In this document: positions 62,931 through 64,000 of the stretch, piece by piece
How the letters are laid out: each line of letters opens with the position of its first letter
How positions within the stretch are numbered: position 1 is the first letter of the stretch
Source: Peromyscus leucopus
Lineage: Eukaryota; Chordata; Mammalia; Rodentia; Cricetidae
Direction of reading: 5' to 3'
DNA length: 64,000 bases
Assembly (NCBI RefSeq): GCF_004664715.2
Contig: NC_051072.1
Coordinates: forward strand, 42,205,642-42,269,641
Position numbers and translations under genes: made by a program
Notes under the pieces: model-generated
Told to the model about the DNA's origin: nothing
Database searches by the model: none
Seen by the model: the letters and a program-made list of their open reading frames with translations, nothing else

Positions 62931-64000
62931 TTTCCTTATTCTCCTTCATACTTTTGGGGTATACTTGAGAACACTTCTTTTTGTAGAAATTGAGTTTATG
63001 GGGAGAAATTCCTGAAATACGACTTTGCATGGAAAATTAATAACATGAACATAATGTTTGTTATTCTCCAAAGATAGCAAATAATTGAGGACAATCTCAA
63101 TCTAATCCTAGAAATGTGCTAAATGTCAAGGACTGAACTATTAAGAAAAGACAAATGCCAGGTCTTCTTTCCCTACCATTCTTACTAAAAGATGGTTTTA
63201 TCAGCTGCTTTTCCCAGTTGGGGAAATCCTTCATTACACAAACTGTGTTTATTACTGAGAACTGACCTTTCTATTCATGAAGATTTGAAGACATAAAGGA
63301 ACTCAACTCCTCCTGGTGTTTAGAGAGAGCCAAGAGAGAAATTCTGGATGGTTGGAAGAGGGAACATGTTGCCCAATCAATCAGAAGCTGAAGCTGAGAA
63401 GTACACAGCTGTGAGAAGAGAGAAGGGAAGACGTTGTAGACTTGGAGGCAGCTTTCCAGATGGGATCATGCAACACCAGAGCATATCATGTAGTTTTCAG
63501 ATTTCAGCAACAAGAGGTAGGGAAAAAAGTTAGCCTGGGGGTGGGATCTATCATGTGTCATGCTGCACAGTGGTAGACCAGAGAGAAAGAGAGCAAATCA
63601 TCAGAAAAAGCAACAGAGCATATTTTAGGTATTTGGTTAACCCGGATAAGGACAGCAAATGTCATTGCCGAAGTCATCGCCAAAGAAGAAAAATAGTTCT
63701 ATACATTTCTATTTTGGAAAATACTTTCAGCTAGCAAGTTTTTCTTTTAAATAAAAATCTTAATTTTAGAGTTTTAGAGTAAGTCTTATATGTGCAAAAT
63801 TTATAAAGGTAAAGCTTATATAGCCAAATTTTGTTATTAATGTCTCATATTAATAGAAGGGAGTTTGTCACGATGAACTGGTATTGACACATCATCATGA
63901 ACTGAAGTCAGTATTTCATTAAGTTTTTCTAAGATACCCTTTTTCTGTCCCAGGACCCTACCCAGAGGTGACAGGCTGTTAGCTGCTGTGTTCCATCTTC
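62930..64000. other. Unassigned sequence to the window end
   Basis: No gene, exon or repeat was recognised with confidence. A 61-codon frame at 63348-63533 has no motif. 63690-63860 is very AT-rich. Confidence 0.42.

Noticed and set aside
1..64000. tRNA, U6, 5S, 7SK or Y RNA genes, and CRISPR-like arrays
   Set aside because: Scanning by eye for their conserved starts found only SINE heads (ID, B2/B3). The regular repeats are minisatellites without spacers, and CRISPR is not expected in a mammalian genome.

Overview
The window looks like nuclear DNA of a muroid rodent, most likely a cricetid (deer mouse, vole or woodrat type). B1, ID and B2/B3-type SINEs, rodent-type L1 3' UTRs, a URR1-like rodent hAT element, MaLR LTRs and many (CA)n, (GA)n and (TTA)n microsatellites all occur. 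Three of the youngest-looking B1 copies (16353-16498, 33336-33514, 34089-34272) share a right-hand segment reading GGAAANGTGCAAAGCTACAC or close to it. I remember this as typical of cricetid rather than Mus B1. Family names are from memory of consensus sequences; no database was searched.

I find no convincing host protein-coding gene, exon chain or RNA gene. The window reads as intergenic or deep-intronic DNA. Nearly all longer open frames are explained by repeats: L1 ORF2 relics (34.3-35.3, 38.2-39.6, 44.4-47.4 and 59.7-60.3 kb), old LTRs (the longest frame lies in an MLT1 LTR at 28.75-29.3 kb) or tandem repeats. One 144-codon antisense frame (43471-43905) stays unexplained and is kept only as a low-confidence curiosity.

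Layout. 0-12 kb: mostly unique AT-rich DNA with an old LTR, an L1 3' UTR fragment and a few SINEs. 12-19 kb: old L1 and MaLR fragments, one holding a roughly 28-bp minisatellite. 19-31.5 kb: L1 3' UTR pieces, a MITE-like hairpin, an MLT1 LTR, a MER5A-like element, MIRs and a 34-bp minisatellite. 32-40 kb: the densest region, with a MaLR LTR inserted in another MaLR LTR, then a stack made of old antisense L1 interrupted by a class II solo LTR with a perfect 6-bp target duplication, a second antisense L1 interrupted by a class I-like LTR and by an unidentified 0.8-kb insert, and a MaLR fragment plus B1. 40-44 kb: the longest nearly repeat-free stretch after its left edge. 44.4-47.4 kb: a 5'-truncated antisense L1 keeping the reverse transcriptase FADD motif. 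48-50.5 kb: URR1-like DNA transposon, antisense L1 3' UTRs and a short LTR. 51-58 kb: MIRs, simple repeats and a MaLR solo LTR. 58.8-60.7 kb: a young L1 that inserted by twin priming into an ERV-type LTR, with an exact 14-bp target duplication. 61-64 kb: unassigned.

Nothing here amounts to a new biological system. The most informative items are well-resolved insertion histories, the unidentified insert at 36.7-37.6 kb, the hairpin at 23.04-23.12 kb, two minisatellites embedded in or beside MaLR LTR sequence, and a few unique stretches that may be conserved regulatory DNA.
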